Shown: positions 25,233 through 33,957 of the stretch, one piece after another
Layout of the letters: every line of letters begins with the position of its first letter
Numbering within the stretch: position 1 is the first letter of the stretch
Origin: Halorubrum coriense DSM 10284
GTDB lineage: Archaea; Halobacteriota; Halobacteria; Halobacteriales; Haloferacaceae
DNA: 64,000 nucleotides
Assembly (NCBI RefSeq): GCF_000337035.1
Contig: NZ_AOJL01000060.1
Coordinates: 159,410 to 223,409, forward strand
Reading direction: 5' to 3'
The notes under the pieces: generated by a model
The model's database searches: none
The model's input: the letters and a program-made list of their open reading frames with translations, nothing else
Told to the model about the DNA's origin: nothing
Program-made: the position numbers and the translations under genes

Positions 25233-26111
25233 ATGACAGATCCCTCCAGCGGCGATCCGACTCCGGACGGCGGGGTCCCCGAAGAGTTCGACGAGGTCGA
25301 CCCGGACGCCGTCTCCGACGACGCCGGCGGCCCCGGGACGACCGGCGGCTCGCCGGGTGTCGCGGTGGCGACGGCGCTGGTCCTCGGCGTCCTCGGCCCC
25401 GTGATCGCGATCGCGAGCGGCGGGATCATCTTCGCCATCAGCGCGTTGACCGGGGGGCTCTCGCTGGCGGCGAGCGTCGTCCTGACCCTGATATTCGGCC
25501 AGTACGTCGCGTTCGGCGGGCTGGCGATCGCCTACCTCGCGTGGCGCGGGTTCGACCGCGAGGGGATCGTCTCGTACCTCGGCGTCCGGGTGCCGAGCCT
25601 CAAGGAGATCGGGATCGTCCTCGGCAGCTGGGTCGTGATCCTGATACTGGTCCTCGTGATCTCGACGATCGTCCAGCTGCTCGGGACGGAGACGGCGGCG
25701 AACCAGAGCGCGGAGCTGGCGATGGGGAACCCGGCGATCATCCCGCTCTTTATCGCCGCCTCGTTCCTCGTCATCGGCCCCTGCGAGGAGATCCTCTACC
25801 GCGGCGTCGTCCAGGGGCGGCTCCGCGAGTCGCTGCCCGCGGCCCCGTCGATCGTGCTCTCGGCCGCGATCTTCGCGGTCATTCACGTGATGGCGCTGAC
25901 CGGGGGGCTCTCCGCGCGGCTGACGACGATCGGCATCCTGTTCGTGCCGAGCCTCGTGTTCGGCGCGGTGTACGAGTACACCGAGAACCTCGTCGTCCCC
26001 GCGCTGCTCCACGGCCTCCACAACGCCGTGATCTTCACCATCCTCTACGTCACCGTCACGCAGGTCGGTCCGGACGCGATGCCGGCGGTGATCGGCTTCC
26101 TCCCGGTCTGA
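25233..26111 (+). CDS. CPBP-family intramembrane metalloprotease
   Basis: 292-aa protein with an acidic, Pro/Gly-rich N-terminus and about seven to eight helices. Family motifs: EE-x3-R in GPCEEILYRGVVQGRLRE, H in AAIFAVIHVMAL and the C-terminal LLHGLHNAVIF. These form the glutamate/histidine site of the Abi/CAAX protease-like fold (Rce1 relatives). Homologues act in prenyl-protein processing, bacteriocin immunity or unknown roles; nothing nearby narrows this. Confidence 0.9.
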   Translation: MTDPSSGDPTPDGGVPEEFDEVDPDAVSDDAGGPGTTGGSPGVAVATALVLGVLGPVIAIASGGIIFAISALTGGLSLAASVVLTLIFGQYVAFGGLAIAYLAWRGFDREGIVSYLGVRVPSLKEIGIVLGSWVVILILVLVISTIVQLLGTETAANQSAELAMGNPAIIPLFIAASFLVIGPCEEILYRGVVQGRLRESLPAAPSIVLSAAIFAVIHVMALTGGLSARLTTIGILFVPSLVFGAVYEYTENLVVPALLHGLHNAVIFTILYVTVTQVGPDAMPAVIGFLPV

Positions 26112-26132
26112 TCCGCGAGCGGTCGAGCGCCC

Positions 26133-26939
26133 TCAGTACAGGTCGCCCAGTTCCTCCTCGACGTGCGAGTGTTCCTCCGCGGGGAACTCGCCGCTGGTCA
26201 CGGCCGCCTCGTACGCCTCGACGGCGTCGACCATCTCGCCGCGCACGTCCCCGAACCGCTTCGCGAACGGCGGCGACCACTCGCCGAGCCCGACCGCGTC
26301 GTTGATCACGAGCACCTGCCCGTCGCAGTCGGGGCCCGCGCCGATGCCGATCGTCGGGACGTCGAGCGCCTCGGTCACCGCGCCCGCGAGGTTCGCGGGG
26401 ACGTGTTCCAACACGAGGGCGAACGCCCCGGCGTCGGCGTGCGCCCCCGCGAGGTCGATTATCTCCTCGGCCGCGTCCTGCTCGGTCCCCTGCCGGGTGT
26501 AGCCGCCGAGGCGGTTCACGTGCTGCGGCGTCAGGCCGAGGTGCGCCATCACCGGGATCCCGACCTCGGTCATGCGCCGGGTGGTCTCGACGGTGTGCGG
26601 GCCGCTCTCGATCTTCACCGCGTCCGCGTTCGCCTCCTTCAGCAGGCGGCCCGCGTTGCGGACGGACTCGGCCTCGTCGACGCCGAAGGAGAGGAACGGC
26701 ATGTCGGCGACGACCAGCGCGTCCTCGGTCGCGCGCGCCACCGCCGCGGTCCGGCCCGCCACCTCGTCGAACGTGACGGGGAGCGTGGAGTCGTAGCCGA
26801 GGGCGGCGTTGCCCATGCTGTCGCCGACGAGGACGACATCGATCCCCGCCTCGTCGACGATCGCCGCCGTCGGGGCGTCGTAGGCGGTCAACATCGTGAT
26901 CGGGTCCTCGCGCTCCCACAGCCCCCGCGTCGTGGTCAT
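26133..26939 (-). CDS. panB: 3-methyl-2-oxobutanoate hydroxymethyltransferase
   Basis: 268-aa TIM-barrel enzyme that adds a hydroxymethyl group from methylene-THF to 2-oxoisovalerate, making ketopantoate for coenzyme A. Motifs: MLTAYDAPTAAIVDEAGIDVVLVGDSMGN (16-44), VADMPFLSFG, AVKIESG, VMAHLGLTPQHVNRLGGY and IGIGAGPDCDGQVLVINDAVGL. All catalytic segments are intact. It is a single gene, convergent with the CPBP protease. Confidence 0.95.
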   Translation of the reverse strand: MTTTRGLWEREDPITMLTAYDAPTAAIVDEAGIDVVLVGDSMGNAALGYDSTLPVTFDEVAGRTAAVARATEDALVVADMPFLSFGVDEAESVRNAGRLLKEANADAVKIESGPHTVETTRRMTEVGIPVMAHLGLTPQHVNRLGGYTRQGTEQDAAEEIIDLAGAHADAGAFALVLEHVPANLAGAVTEALDVPTIGIGAGPDCDGQVLVINDAVGLGEWSPPFAKRFGDVRGEMVDAVEAYEAAVTSGEFPAEEHSHVEEELGDLY

Positions 26940-27073
26940 GTCTCGGAGTCACCCGCGCGACGCCGTAAAATCGTCGGGAACCGGAAAGGCGGGGCGGCAC
27001 GTCCGAACGGCGTGGCGGGCCCGGACCGCCGCCGACCGCCACCGATTTGCCGCTCGGCCGCCGAGTCGGTCGC

Positions 27074-27439
27074 GTGCAACCAGTCGAACGGGCCGAGTAC
27101 GAGGGGGTCGACTACGCGTGGGTGATGCAGACGACGTTCGTCGTCACCATCCTCGTGGGGGCTCCCGTCGTGGCGCTGCTGTCGACGCTCGTGACGCTGG
27201 AGACGTGGGGCGCGCGCGCCGCGTTCGCGGTCCGGGTCGGCGCACCCATCTGGTTCGTCACCGCGGTCGCGGTCGCGCTGTACGCGCGGCGGGCCGAGGC
27301 CGGCGACGGCGGCTCGAACGGCGACGCTGCCGGCGGAACGGAGCGAGACGGCGACGACGACGGCGCGGCCGGAGAGGACGGGTCGGAGTCCGTCGACTCG
27401 ACCGCCGACCCGACCGACGAGACCGAGAGAGCCGACTGA
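27074..27439 (+). CDS. Small two-helix membrane protein (DUF5822-like)
   Basis: 121 aa. It begins QPVERAEYEGVDYAWVMQTT, then two hydrophobic helices (about 19-43 and 54-72), then a long Asp/Glu/Ser tail. The N-terminal pattern resembles a small haloarchaeal family I remember as DUF5822; the name is from memory and unverified. The start is the GTG at 27074. Confidence 0.65.
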   Translation: MQPVERAEYEGVDYAWVMQTTFVVTILVGAPVVALLSTLVTLETWGARAAFAVRVGAPIWFVTAVAVALYARRAEAGDGGSNGDAAGGTERDGDDDGAAGEDGSESVDSTADPTDETERAD

Positions 27440-27464
27440 ACCGCGAGCGGCGCGGTACGGGTCG

Positions 27465-28034
27465 CTACTCGGCGAGCAGGTCCGAGACCCACGCGAAGTC
27501 GACGTCACCGCGCTCGGCGGCCACCGCGTCGGTCCGCGAGTCGCCGACGAACAGCGCGTCCGCCGGGGGGGCCCCGAGCCGGTCGATCGCCGCGAGCAGC
27601 GACGCGGGGTCGGGCTTGTGGCTCCCGACGGTGTCGCGGCCGACGATCGCGTCCGCGACGAGCGCGTCGTCGAGCCCGTGCGTCTCGGCCGCGATCCGGC
27701 ACGCCGCCTCGCAGTTGAGCGAGCAGACGCCCGCGGGCGGGTGGGGGGCGTCGCCGTCCGCGAGTCGCTCGGCGAGCGGGAGCCGCGTCGAGCCGCGGGC
27801 GCCGGGGCGCTCGTGGCCCGCGATCGCCTCCTCGACCGCGTCCCGGATCCCGTAGTCGTCGGCCGCCCCGAGGAGCCCCCACAGCTCCTCGGTCGGCGGG
27901 ATGAGCGCGTGTTCGGCGTACACGTCGAGGACCGCGTCGGCGACCGCGTCCCAGTCGACCGCGAGCTCGACGAGCGTCCCGTCGAGGTCGTAGACGACCG
28001 CGTCGTACGCGGCGAGCCGGGACCCGTCGCTCAC
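27465..28034 (-). CDS. HAD-family hydrolase (phosphoglycolate phosphatase-like)
   Basis: 189-aa haloacid-dehalogenase phosphatase. Motif I is VVYDLDGTLVEL (residues about 13-24), motif II may be the CSLNCEAA region, motif III is HKPDPASL (Lys) and motif IV is ALFVGDSRTDAVAA. A helical cap lies between motifs I and II. The GTG start overlaps the acyl-CoA dehydrogenase stop (GTGA), so it is coupled to that gene, though no metabolic link is evident. Substrate unknown. Confidence 0.87.
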   Translation of the reverse strand: MSDGSRLAAYDAVVYDLDGTLVELAVDWDAVADAVLDVYAEHALIPPTEELWGLLGAADDYGIRDAVEEAIAGHERPGARGSTRLPLAERLADGDAPHPPAGVCSLNCEAACRIAAETHGLDDALVADAIVGRDTVGSHKPDPASLLAAIDRLGAPPADALFVGDSRTDAVAAERGDVDFAWVSDLLAE

Positions 28035-29218
28035 TCGCCGAACACCCCCCGAGCGACGATCGTCTTCTGGACCTCCGTGGTCCCCTCGTATATCTCCGTG
28101 ATCTTCGCGTCGCGGTAAAGGCGCTCGACGTCGAACTCGGTCGTGTAGCCGTAGCCGCCGTGGATCTGGATCGCCTCGTTCGTCACCGACATGGCGGCCT
28201 CGCTGGCGCGGTACTTCGCCTTCGAGGCGGCGACGCGGTAGTCCTCGCCCGCCTCCGCCTGCCGGCACGCCTCGCGGACGAGCAGCCGTGCGGCCGACAC
28301 GTCGGTCGACATCTCCGCGAGCTTGTGCCGGATCGTCTGTATCTCCGCGATCGGCCGGTCGAACTGCTCGCGCTCCTCCGCGTACGATTTCGCCTCGTCG
28401 AGCGCCGCCTGCGCGACGCCGACCGCCTGCGCCGCGATGCCGATCCGGCCCTCGGTGAGCGTCCGGAAGGCCGCGGATAGCCCCTTCCCCGGCTCAGTAA
28501 GCCGGTTCTCGGCGGGGACCCGGCAGTCGTCGAAGCTGATTCCGGTCGTGTCCGACGCGCGGAGCCCGAGCTTCTCCTCCTTCTTGCCGACCTCGAAGCC
28601 GTCCGTGTCGGCCGGCACGAGGAACTGCGTGATCGCGTCGTCGGGGTCGCTGGCGTCGTCGCCGTCGCGTGCCTCGTCGTCGACCTTCGCGAAGACGATG
28701 GCGACGCCGCCGCGCTTCCCGTTCGTGATCCACTGCTTCTCGCCGTTCAGGACGTACTCGTCGGTCTCGGGGTCGTACGTCGCGGTCGTCGACATCTCCG
28801 CGGGGTTCGAGCCCGCGTGCGGCTCGGAGAGACAGAACATCCCGACCGGTCTGCCGGTCTCGGCCATCTCGGGGAGCCACGCCTCGCGCTGGGCCTCGCT
28901 GCCGAACTCGGCGATACAGGAGGTGGCGAGGCAGTGGACGGAGAGCGCGGTCGCGACCGCGAGCGACCCGTGCGCCAGCGCCTCGTTGGCGACCGCGTAG
29001 GTCGTCTCGTCGGCCCCGAACCCGCCGTACTCCTCGGGGACCGTCAGTCCCGTCAGGCCCAGCTCCGCGAGCCCGTCCCACACGTCCTCCGGGAACGTCT
29101 CCGTCTCGTCGGCTTCGGCCGCGGTCGGTCGGACCTCCGCGGCCGCGAACTCCTCGACGAGGTCGTGGACCGCCTGCTGTTCGTCGGTGAGCGCCGAGCC
29201 GACGCGTGCTCCGGTCAT
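28031..29218 (-). CDS. Acyl-CoA dehydrogenase
   Basis: 395-aa FAD enzyme for alpha,beta-dehydrogenation of acyl-CoA. It carries both family signatures (GMFCLSEPHAGSNPAEMSTTA near 126-146; QIHGGYGYTTEFDVERLYRDAKITEIYEGTTEVQK near the end), with the catalytic Glu in YEGTTE. Substrate chain type cannot be read from sequence. A CCTTTTTC box about 27 bp upstream supports the ATG. It heads an operon with the HAD hydrolase. Confidence 0.95.
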   Translation of the reverse strand: MTGARVGSALTDEQQAVHDLVEEFAAAEVRPTAAEADETETFPEDVWDGLAELGLTGLTVPEEYGGFGADETTYAVANEALAHGSLAVATALSVHCLATSCIAEFGSEAQREAWLPEMAETGRPVGMFCLSEPHAGSNPAEMSTTATYDPETDEYVLNGEKQWITNGKRGGVAIVFAKVDDEARDGDDASDPDDAITQFLVPADTDGFEVGKKEEKLGLRASDTTGISFDDCRVPAENRLTEPGKGLSAAFRTLTEGRIGIAAQAVGVAQAALDEAKSYAEEREQFDRPIAEIQTIRHKLAEMSTDVSAARLLVREACRQAEAGEDYRVAASKAKYRASEAAMSVTNEAIQIHGGYGYTTEFDVERLYRDAKITEIYEGTTEVQKTIVARGVFGE

Positions 29219-29302
29219 GTCACCGACTTCGGTCCCTCACCGAAAAAGGTGAGCGATCCGCGGGACCGTCCGCCTCGGTGTCCCGGACGGCGTCGACGCC
29301 GC

Positions 29303-30340
29303 CTACTCGCCCGAGTCGCGCGCCGCCCAGAGCGGGTACAACTCGTCGCGGGGCGGCTCGGTGAGCGCCTCCCCGCCGAGTCGGACGGTGCCCGCGGCGT
29401 GACCGGCGGCCGCGTCGTCGGCCGAGTCGGCGTCCCCGGTCGCGGCGGCCTCGACGACGCCGATCTCCGCGCCCGCGATCCCGGCCGCGTCGAGGGCGTC
29501 GAGCGCGTCGTCGACCCGCGCCGGCGGGACGGCGGCCAGCAGCGCGCCGGAGCCGAACGTCGCGAGCGGGTCGACGCCGAGCGCGTCACAGCAGGCCCGC
29601 GTCTCGGGGCGGACCGGGACCGCGCCCCGGTCGACCGCGAAGACCGCCTCGCTCGCCGCCGCCATCTCGACGAGGGCGGTCGCGACGCCGCCCTCCGTCG
29701 GGTCGTGGAGCGCGGTCGCGGCGTCGCGGACCGCGGCCGCGTCGGGGACGACGCTCACCTCGTCGAGGAAGTCCGCGGCGGCGTCGAGCGTCGCGGGAGC
29801 GACGCCGGCCGCCAGACACTCCTCGCGGAAGTCGGTCGCGAGGATGGCCGTCGCCTCGATCGCCGCGCCCTTCGTGAGCAGGAGGCGGTCGCCCGGCTCG
29901 GCCCCGCCGCTCGACACGAAGCGGTCCGTCGTCCCCATCGCCGTCATCGAGCAGAGCGGGCGGTCGAGCGCGTCCAGCACCTCGGTGTGGCCCCCGACGA
30001 CCGACGCGCCGAGGGCGCTCGCGGTCGCGTCGACCTGGTCGACGACGGCCCGGAGTCGGTCGGGATCGTCGTCCGGCAGGAAGAGCGTGTGCGTGAGCCA
30101 CCGCGGGTCGGCCCCGCTCGCGGCGACGTCGTTACAGGCGACGTGGACCGCTAGCGTCCCGACCGACTCGGCCGCCAGCGACAGCGGGTCGGCCGCGACG
30201 ACGAGCGTCTCGCCCGCGCCGCGCAGGTCGATCGCGGCCGCGTCCTCGCCGTAAGCCGGTCCCTGCGTCACCGCGGCGTCGGGCGCGCCGGTCGCCGCGA
30301 GCGCCGCGGCGAGCGCCTCGGGGCCCAGCTTCCCGGTCAT
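29303..30340 (-). CDS. AIR synthase/HypE-like ATP-binding protein
   Basis: 345-aa member of the PurM/HypE/ThiL/SelD superfamily. Signatures: YGEDAAAIDL, VVAADPLS, VHVACNDVAASGADPRWLTHTLFLPDD, VVGGHTEVLDAL, LLTKGAAIEAT and HDPTEGGVATALVEMA, as in the AIR synthase and HypE N- and C-domains. No purine or hydrogenase genes are nearby. Its ATG overlaps the AlaX stop (ATGA), so it is coupled to a tRNA-editing enzyme; a role in cofactor or RNA modification chemistry is speculation. Confidence 0.85.
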   Translation of the reverse strand: MTGKLGPEALAAALAATGAPDAAVTQGPAYGEDAAAIDLRGAGETLVVAADPLSLAAESVGTLAVHVACNDVAASGADPRWLTHTLFLPDDDPDRLRAVVDQVDATASALGASVVGGHTEVLDALDRPLCSMTAMGTTDRFVSSGGAEPGDRLLLTKGAAIEATAILATDFREECLAAGVAPATLDAAADFLDEVSVVPDAAAVRDAATALHDPTEGGVATALVEMAAASEAVFAVDRGAVPVRPETRACCDALGVDPLATFGSGALLAAVPPARVDDALDALDAAGIAGAEIGVVEAAATGDADSADDAAAGHAAGTVRLGGEALTEPPRDELYPLWAARDSGE

Positions 30341-31572
30341 CGCTCGCGGAGCCACGCCGCGACGGCCTTCGGGTCCGCGTCGAGGCCGCCGCCCTGCGCG
30401 AACGTCGGGCCGCCGCCGCCCCCGCCGCCGAACTCGTCGGTGACCGCGCCGACGGCGTCGCCCGCGTCGACGGTCGCGTCGCCGGCGGCCGCGACCACGA
30501 CGAAGGGGGCGTCGCCCGCGCCGACCGCGGCGAGGGCGTCGAGGTCGTCGTCCGGTCCGCCCGAGTCGCCGTCGACGATTGCGGTCGCCGGCTCCCGGAG
30601 CTCGTTCGGTTCGGCGTCGGCGACGGTCCCGATCGCCCACCGCGCGCCGTCGACCTCGACGGTCGGGAGGTCCCGCAGGCGGGCGGCGAGCAGCTCTCCC
30701 CGCGCCTCCCGGAGGTCCGCCTCCAGCCGGTCGGCCTCGTCGCGGAGGCGGGAGACGGCGTCGGGGAGGTCGCCGACGCGGGCGTCCAGCGTCGTCGCGG
30801 CGTCGAGCGCGGCGGCGTGGACCGCGCCGATCTCGTCGATGGCGGTCGGCCCGACCGCGAACTCGACGCGGGTCACGCCCTCGCCCGGGTTCGACCGGTC
30901 CAGCACCGCGATCGGTCCGATCTCGGCGGTGTTCGCGACGTGGGTCCCGCCGCAGGCGGCGACGTCCCACGGGTCGTCCGCGTCGCCGACCGTCACGACA
31001 CGGACCGCGCCGCCGCTCATCGCGCCCTCCTCGGTTTTGGTGTTGAACGCGATCCCGTCGACGTCGCGGGCCTCCTCGGCCGAGTGCGTCGCCCACGAGA
31101 CGGGCAGCGAGTCCCAGACGGCGCGGTCGGCGAGCCGCTCTAACTCGACCAGGTCGCCGTCGTCCAGCGGCTCGGCGGTCGTCAGGTCGACGCGGACCTT
31201 CGTCTCCGAGATGTCGAAGCCGGCGTAACCGAGGTCCTCGGCGATCCGGCGCGCGGCCCCGTACAGCACGTGGGAGGCGGTGTGCGCGCGGGCGCAGTAG
31301 GTCCGGAACGCGTCGTTGATCAGGCCCGCGACCTCGTCGCCGGGCGCGAGGTCGGGGTCCGCGTCGGGGTCGAGCGCGTGGACCACGTCGCCGTCCCGCT
31401 CGGTCACGTCGGCGACGAGGTGGCCGTCGAGCGTCCCCCGGTCGGCCGGTTGGCCGCCCGATTCGGGGTAGAAGTACGTCTCGTCGAGGACGACCTCGCG
31501 GCCGTCGACGCGGTCGACCGTCGCTTCGAACTCCCGGACCGTCGGCTCGGCCGGCGCGCGTGAAGCGGTCAT
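30337..31572 (-). CDS. alaX: Alanyl-tRNA editing protein (AlaX-L type)
   Basis: 411-aa trans-editing deacylase that hydrolyses mischarged Ser/Gly-tRNA-Ala. The N-terminal tRNA_SAD-type part has YFYPESGGQPADRG; zinc ligands are HTASH (near residue 95) and CGGTHV (near 205). The C-terminal half is helical, then a DHHA1-like end with a seven-Gly run and PTFAQGGG, as in AlaRS. The frame runs further upstream through repeat copy A, but the ATG at 31572 sits about 27 bp below a CTATTTAC box. Confidence 0.92.
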   Translation of the reverse strand: MTASRAPAEPTVREFEATVDRVDGREVVLDETYFYPESGGQPADRGTLDGHLVADVTERDGDVVHALDPDADPDLAPGDEVAGLINDAFRTYCARAHTASHVLYGAARRIAEDLGYAGFDISETKVRVDLTTAEPLDDGDLVELERLADRAVWDSLPVSWATHSAEEARDVDGIAFNTKTEEGAMSGGAVRVVTVGDADDPWDVAACGGTHVANTAEIGPIAVLDRSNPGEGVTRVEFAVGPTAIDEIGAVHAAALDAATTLDARVGDLPDAVSRLRDEADRLEADLREARGELLAARLRDLPTVEVDGARWAIGTVADAEPNELREPATAIVDGDSGGPDDDLDALAAVGAGDAPFVVVAAAGDATVDAGDAVGAVTDEFGGGGGGGPTFAQGGGLDADPKAVAAWLRER

Positions 31573-31634
31573 TGCCGGGTCGTGGGCGCGGGCGGGTAAA
31601 TAGGTGACCGCCGCCGCATAGCTGATAACCGACT

Positions 31635-31940
31635 GCGGTGGCGTCGCCGGCGGCTCTGCCGCCGGCTGTAAGAGGCGCGTCGCGCCTCTCTGCGTGCCTC
31701 CGAGTGGCCGCCGAAGGCGGCCGCGAGGCGCACGCGCGAGGGAGTCGCTGGCGGCGGGAGCCGCCGGCGACGAGGCTGGGGAGGCGTGAGGCTGCGGAGC
31801 TGTGCGGGGCGGGGCTTCGGTGGTGGTACTGGCGGTGCCGGCAATGTACGACCGAACGACTGGGCCTCGCGGTACTCGTCGACGATCCGTGGGGATCAAT
31901 TCGTAAACGGACGCCGGCACCGCTAGCGGCTACTCATAAA
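31635..31940 (+). repeat. Dispersed structured element, copy A
   Basis: Intergenic element between alaX and dodecin, about 385 bp without a gene. It has the left motif GCGGTGGCG, GCGTGCCTCCGAG, outer stem CACGC (31731-31735)/GCGTG (31784-31788), conserved loop strands GCGAGGGA and GAGGCTGGGGAG, an inner stem 31744-31755/31760-31771 with one T·G pair, then GGGGCTTCGGTGGTG and the right end AGCGGCTACTCATAAA (31925-31940). Extra perfect hairpins lie before the core (for example 31647-31664 and 31670-31689). No protein-like reading frame. Confidence 0.78.
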
Positions 31941-31958
31941 TGGCGAGAACCGCCGAGC

Positions 31959-32159
31959 TCACCCCTCCAGTTCGAACGCGACCTCGACTTCGGCCTGATA
32001 CTCGCGGTCGGTCGCGCCCTGTAACTCGACGCCGAACTCCTCGACTTCGACCCAGTAGACGTTGTCCAGCGTGTCCTCGGCGCGGTCGATGGCGTCGTCG
32101 GCCGCGGCGTCGAAGCTCTCCTCGCTCGTCCCGATCAGCGTGATCTTCTTGAACACCAT
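31959..32159 (-). CDS. Dodecin (flavin-binding)
   Basis: 66-aa dodecin, which forms hollow dodecamers that bind riboflavin/FMN and buffer free flavin. It matches Halobacterium dodecin closely: [31 protein letters not shown], then NVYWVEVEE with the flavin-stacking Trp at residue 36 and the conserved Gln in [21 protein letters not shown] box about 33 bp upstream drives it. The window also encodes an FMN-dependent LOV sensor and an FAD enzyme, but no operon connects them. Confidence 0.95.
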   Translation of the reverse strand: MVFKKITLIGTSEESFDAAADDAIDRAEDTLDNVYWVEVEEFGVELQGATDREYQAEVEVAFELEG

Positions 32160-32251
32160 GTCACGTGCTGGTAGGACACACGGGGGGATAAAAATAGGCG
32201 TCTCCGGGGGCGAAGTGGGGGCGACCCCCGTCTCCGGCGTCGCTCAGCCGG

Positions 32252-32686
32252 CTACCTGCCCACGGTCGCGCGACCGGTGACGGTCTCCATCCGCAGTTCG
32301 TAGAGGTCGAACGCGACGTCCTCGACCGCTTCGTCGAAGAGCCGGAACGGCTGGAACCACTCGTTGAGCGTCGCCTCGTCGACATCGCGCTCGTACCGCC
32401 TGATCGGCCCGCGGACGTGGACGCTCCACGACTCGTCCGTCGACCCCTCGTAGCACACGAACGTGGCGGTGTCGGTCGCCTCGATGAACCGGCCCTTCTC
32501 GCCGTCGCCGTCGTGTGCGCTCACGCGGAGGAGGAGGCGGTCGCCGTCGTAGTGGTAGCTGAGCGGGACGGCGTACGCGTCGTCGCCGTTCGCCAACCCC
32601 AGAACGCCGTGTTCGCCGGCCCGGAGGCGGGCGTCGATAGCCGACTCGGTCATGCCGCTGGTGTAGACGTACTCGACGTGTTCCAT
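32252..32686 (-). CDS. Pyridoxamine 5'-phosphate oxidase-family flavoprotein
   Basis: 144-aa split-beta-barrel protein of the PNPOx-like/FMN-binding group. It contains GVLGLANGDDAYAVPLSYHYDGDRLLLRVSAHDGDGEKGRFIEATDTATFVCYEG, the usual beta-barrel sequence with the substrate-free HDG...K motif. Small haloarchaeal relatives are uncharacterised; FMN, F420 or heme binding are all possible. A GGTATTTG box about 26 bp upstream sets the start. Confidence 0.85.
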   Translation of the reverse strand: MEHVEYVYTSGMTESAIDARLRAGEHGVLGLANGDDAYAVPLSYHYDGDRLLLRVSAHDGDGEKGRFIEATDTATFVCYEGSTDESWSVHVRGPIRRYERDVDEATLNEWFQPFRLFDEAVEDVAFDLYELRMETVTGRATVGR

Positions 32687-32734
32687 GAGGACCGTACGCG
32701 ACGGGGCCGCAAATACCCGTAGCCGCGGGGGCGG

Positions 32735-33073
32735 TCAGGGGCTTCCCGGCGCGCCTTCCATCACGGCGAAGTCCTCGCCGTCGTGGTCGACGCCGATGAC
32801 GGCCCAGTCGTAGGGGGGTTTCGAGGTGACGAGCCGTTCCTGGAGGTCGGCCGCGCGGTCGCGCCACGTGACGAAACACCGGAGCCGAGCCGCGTCACCG
32901 CCGTCTGCGAGATACGGGTCGAGGTCGTCGTCGTCCATACACAGCACCGTCACGAACACGCGCCGCCACTTGCGTTCCGCGACGAACTCTCGTCCGCCGT
33001 CGGAGACGGTGTATCCCAGTTCGCGGAAGACGTCTCTGGCCTCGGTCGTCGGGGGGATGCTCGCAGTGGCCAT
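32735..33073 (-). CDS. Haloarchaeal conserved protein (DUF7116-like)
   Basis: 112-aa acidic soluble protein: VFRELGYTVSDGGREFVAERKWRRVFVTVL, a DDDDLDPY acidic patch, LRCFVTWRDRAADLQERL and YDWAVIGVDHDGEDFAVME. It is widespread in haloarchaea as a hypothetical; the DUF7116 name is from memory. No catalytic motif is obvious. An ACTTTATC box lies about 30 bp upstream. Confidence 0.65.
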   Translation of the reverse strand: MATASIPPTTEARDVFRELGYTVSDGGREFVAERKWRRVFVTVLCMDDDDLDPYLADGGDAARLRCFVTWRDRAADLQERLVTSKPPYDWAVIGVDHDGEDFAVMEGAPGSP

Positions 33074-33190
33074 CTACCTCGGAGTTCGGTTCCATCCGTG
33101 ATAAAGTTTCTCACGATTTCGGATGCGGAGAATCGTCGGTGCGACCGGGAACGGTCGGGAGAGCCGCGAGCGCGGCTCGTCGCCGGAGAC

Positions 33191-33436
33191 TCACTCGTGG
33201 GCCGCGTCCCAATCGTCCGGCTTCCGGAGGTTGCCGCACTCGGTACACTGGATCCGGCCCATCGTGTCCATCGCCGTGTCGAACGAGCCGCAGTTGCCGC
33301 AGCGGAACCCCCAGCGGGACTCGGCCGCCTCGTCGGCGAACACGAGGTAGAAGGGGCCGTCCGCGCCGCGTTCCGTGCGCGACCGGTCGGTGTACACCCG
33401 CTCCCCGCTCGGCGTCGTCGTCGCTTCCAGACTCAT
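33191..33436 (-). CDS. Small zinc-binding protein (DUF5816-like)
   Basis: 81 aa. A soluble N-terminus (RGADGPFYLVFADEAAESRWGF) is followed by a four-Cys zinc knuckle, CGNC and CTEC at about residues 46-68, with invariant-looking GSFDTAMDTMGR between the pairs. The DUF5816 label is from memory. The frame is open upstream, but the ATG at 33436 has a CTTAAG box 25 bp before it, so the shorter protein is correct. It lies upstream-to-downstream with iscA on the same strand, but with its own promoter. Confidence 0.78.
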   Translation of the reverse strand: MSLEATTTPSGERVYTDRSRTERGADGPFYLVFADEAAESRWGFRCGNCGSFDTAMDTMGRIQCTECGNLRKPDDWDAAHE

Positions 33437-33531
33437 GAGAGCCCGTACCCGCCCGAGCGACTTAAGCGGCGGACTCGCGGGTCGCGGAACGGGGAGGTCG
33501 AAAACAGGAGATCGAACCGCGAACGGGGCCG

Positions 33532-33906
33532 TTACGTCCGGAAGGACTCGCCGCAGCCGCACTCGGAGACGACGTTCGGGTTCTCGACCTCGAAGCCGGC
33601 CGCCTGGAGCCCGTGTTCGTAGTCGAGCGTGCTCCCGCCGATGTAGTTCCGGCTCGCGGGGTCGACGAACACGCGGAGCCCGTGGTGTTCCACGACGAGG
33701 TCGTCCTCCTCCGGCTCGGTGTCGAAGCGCATGCCGTACGACAGCCCCGCGCAGCCGCCCTGCTGGACGAACAGCCGCAGTCCGGCGATGTCGGTGTCGA
33801 GCCCCTCGCCCGCCAGGAGCGAGAGCGCCTCCTCGGCGGCGTCCGGCGTCACCTCGATCGCCGGGTCGTTCCCCTCGGTCCCGGTGTCGGCCGGTTCGGT
33901 ACTCAT
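33532..33906 (-). CDS. Iron-sulfur cluster insertion protein (HesB/IscA/ErpA family)
   Basis: 124-aa A-type carrier that hands Fe-S clusters to apoproteins. It has an acidic N-terminal extension of about 17 residues and then the family fold (VTPDAAEEALSLLAGEGLD). The three conserved Cys are in GGCAGLSYGM and in the C-terminal ECGCGESF. A TTTTGAG box about 27 bp upstream supports the ATG at 33906. Confidence 0.93.
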   Translation of the reverse strand: MSTEPADTGTEGNDPAIEVTPDAAEEALSLLAGEGLDTDIAGLRLFVQQGGCAGLSYGMRFDTEPEEDDLVVEHHGLRVFVDPASRNYIGGSTLDYEHGLQAAGFEVENPNVVSECGCGESFRT

Positions 33907-33957
33907 GCGAACGCGTTCGGCGTCGACACTCAAAACCCTGCCGGCGGAGGCGACCCG

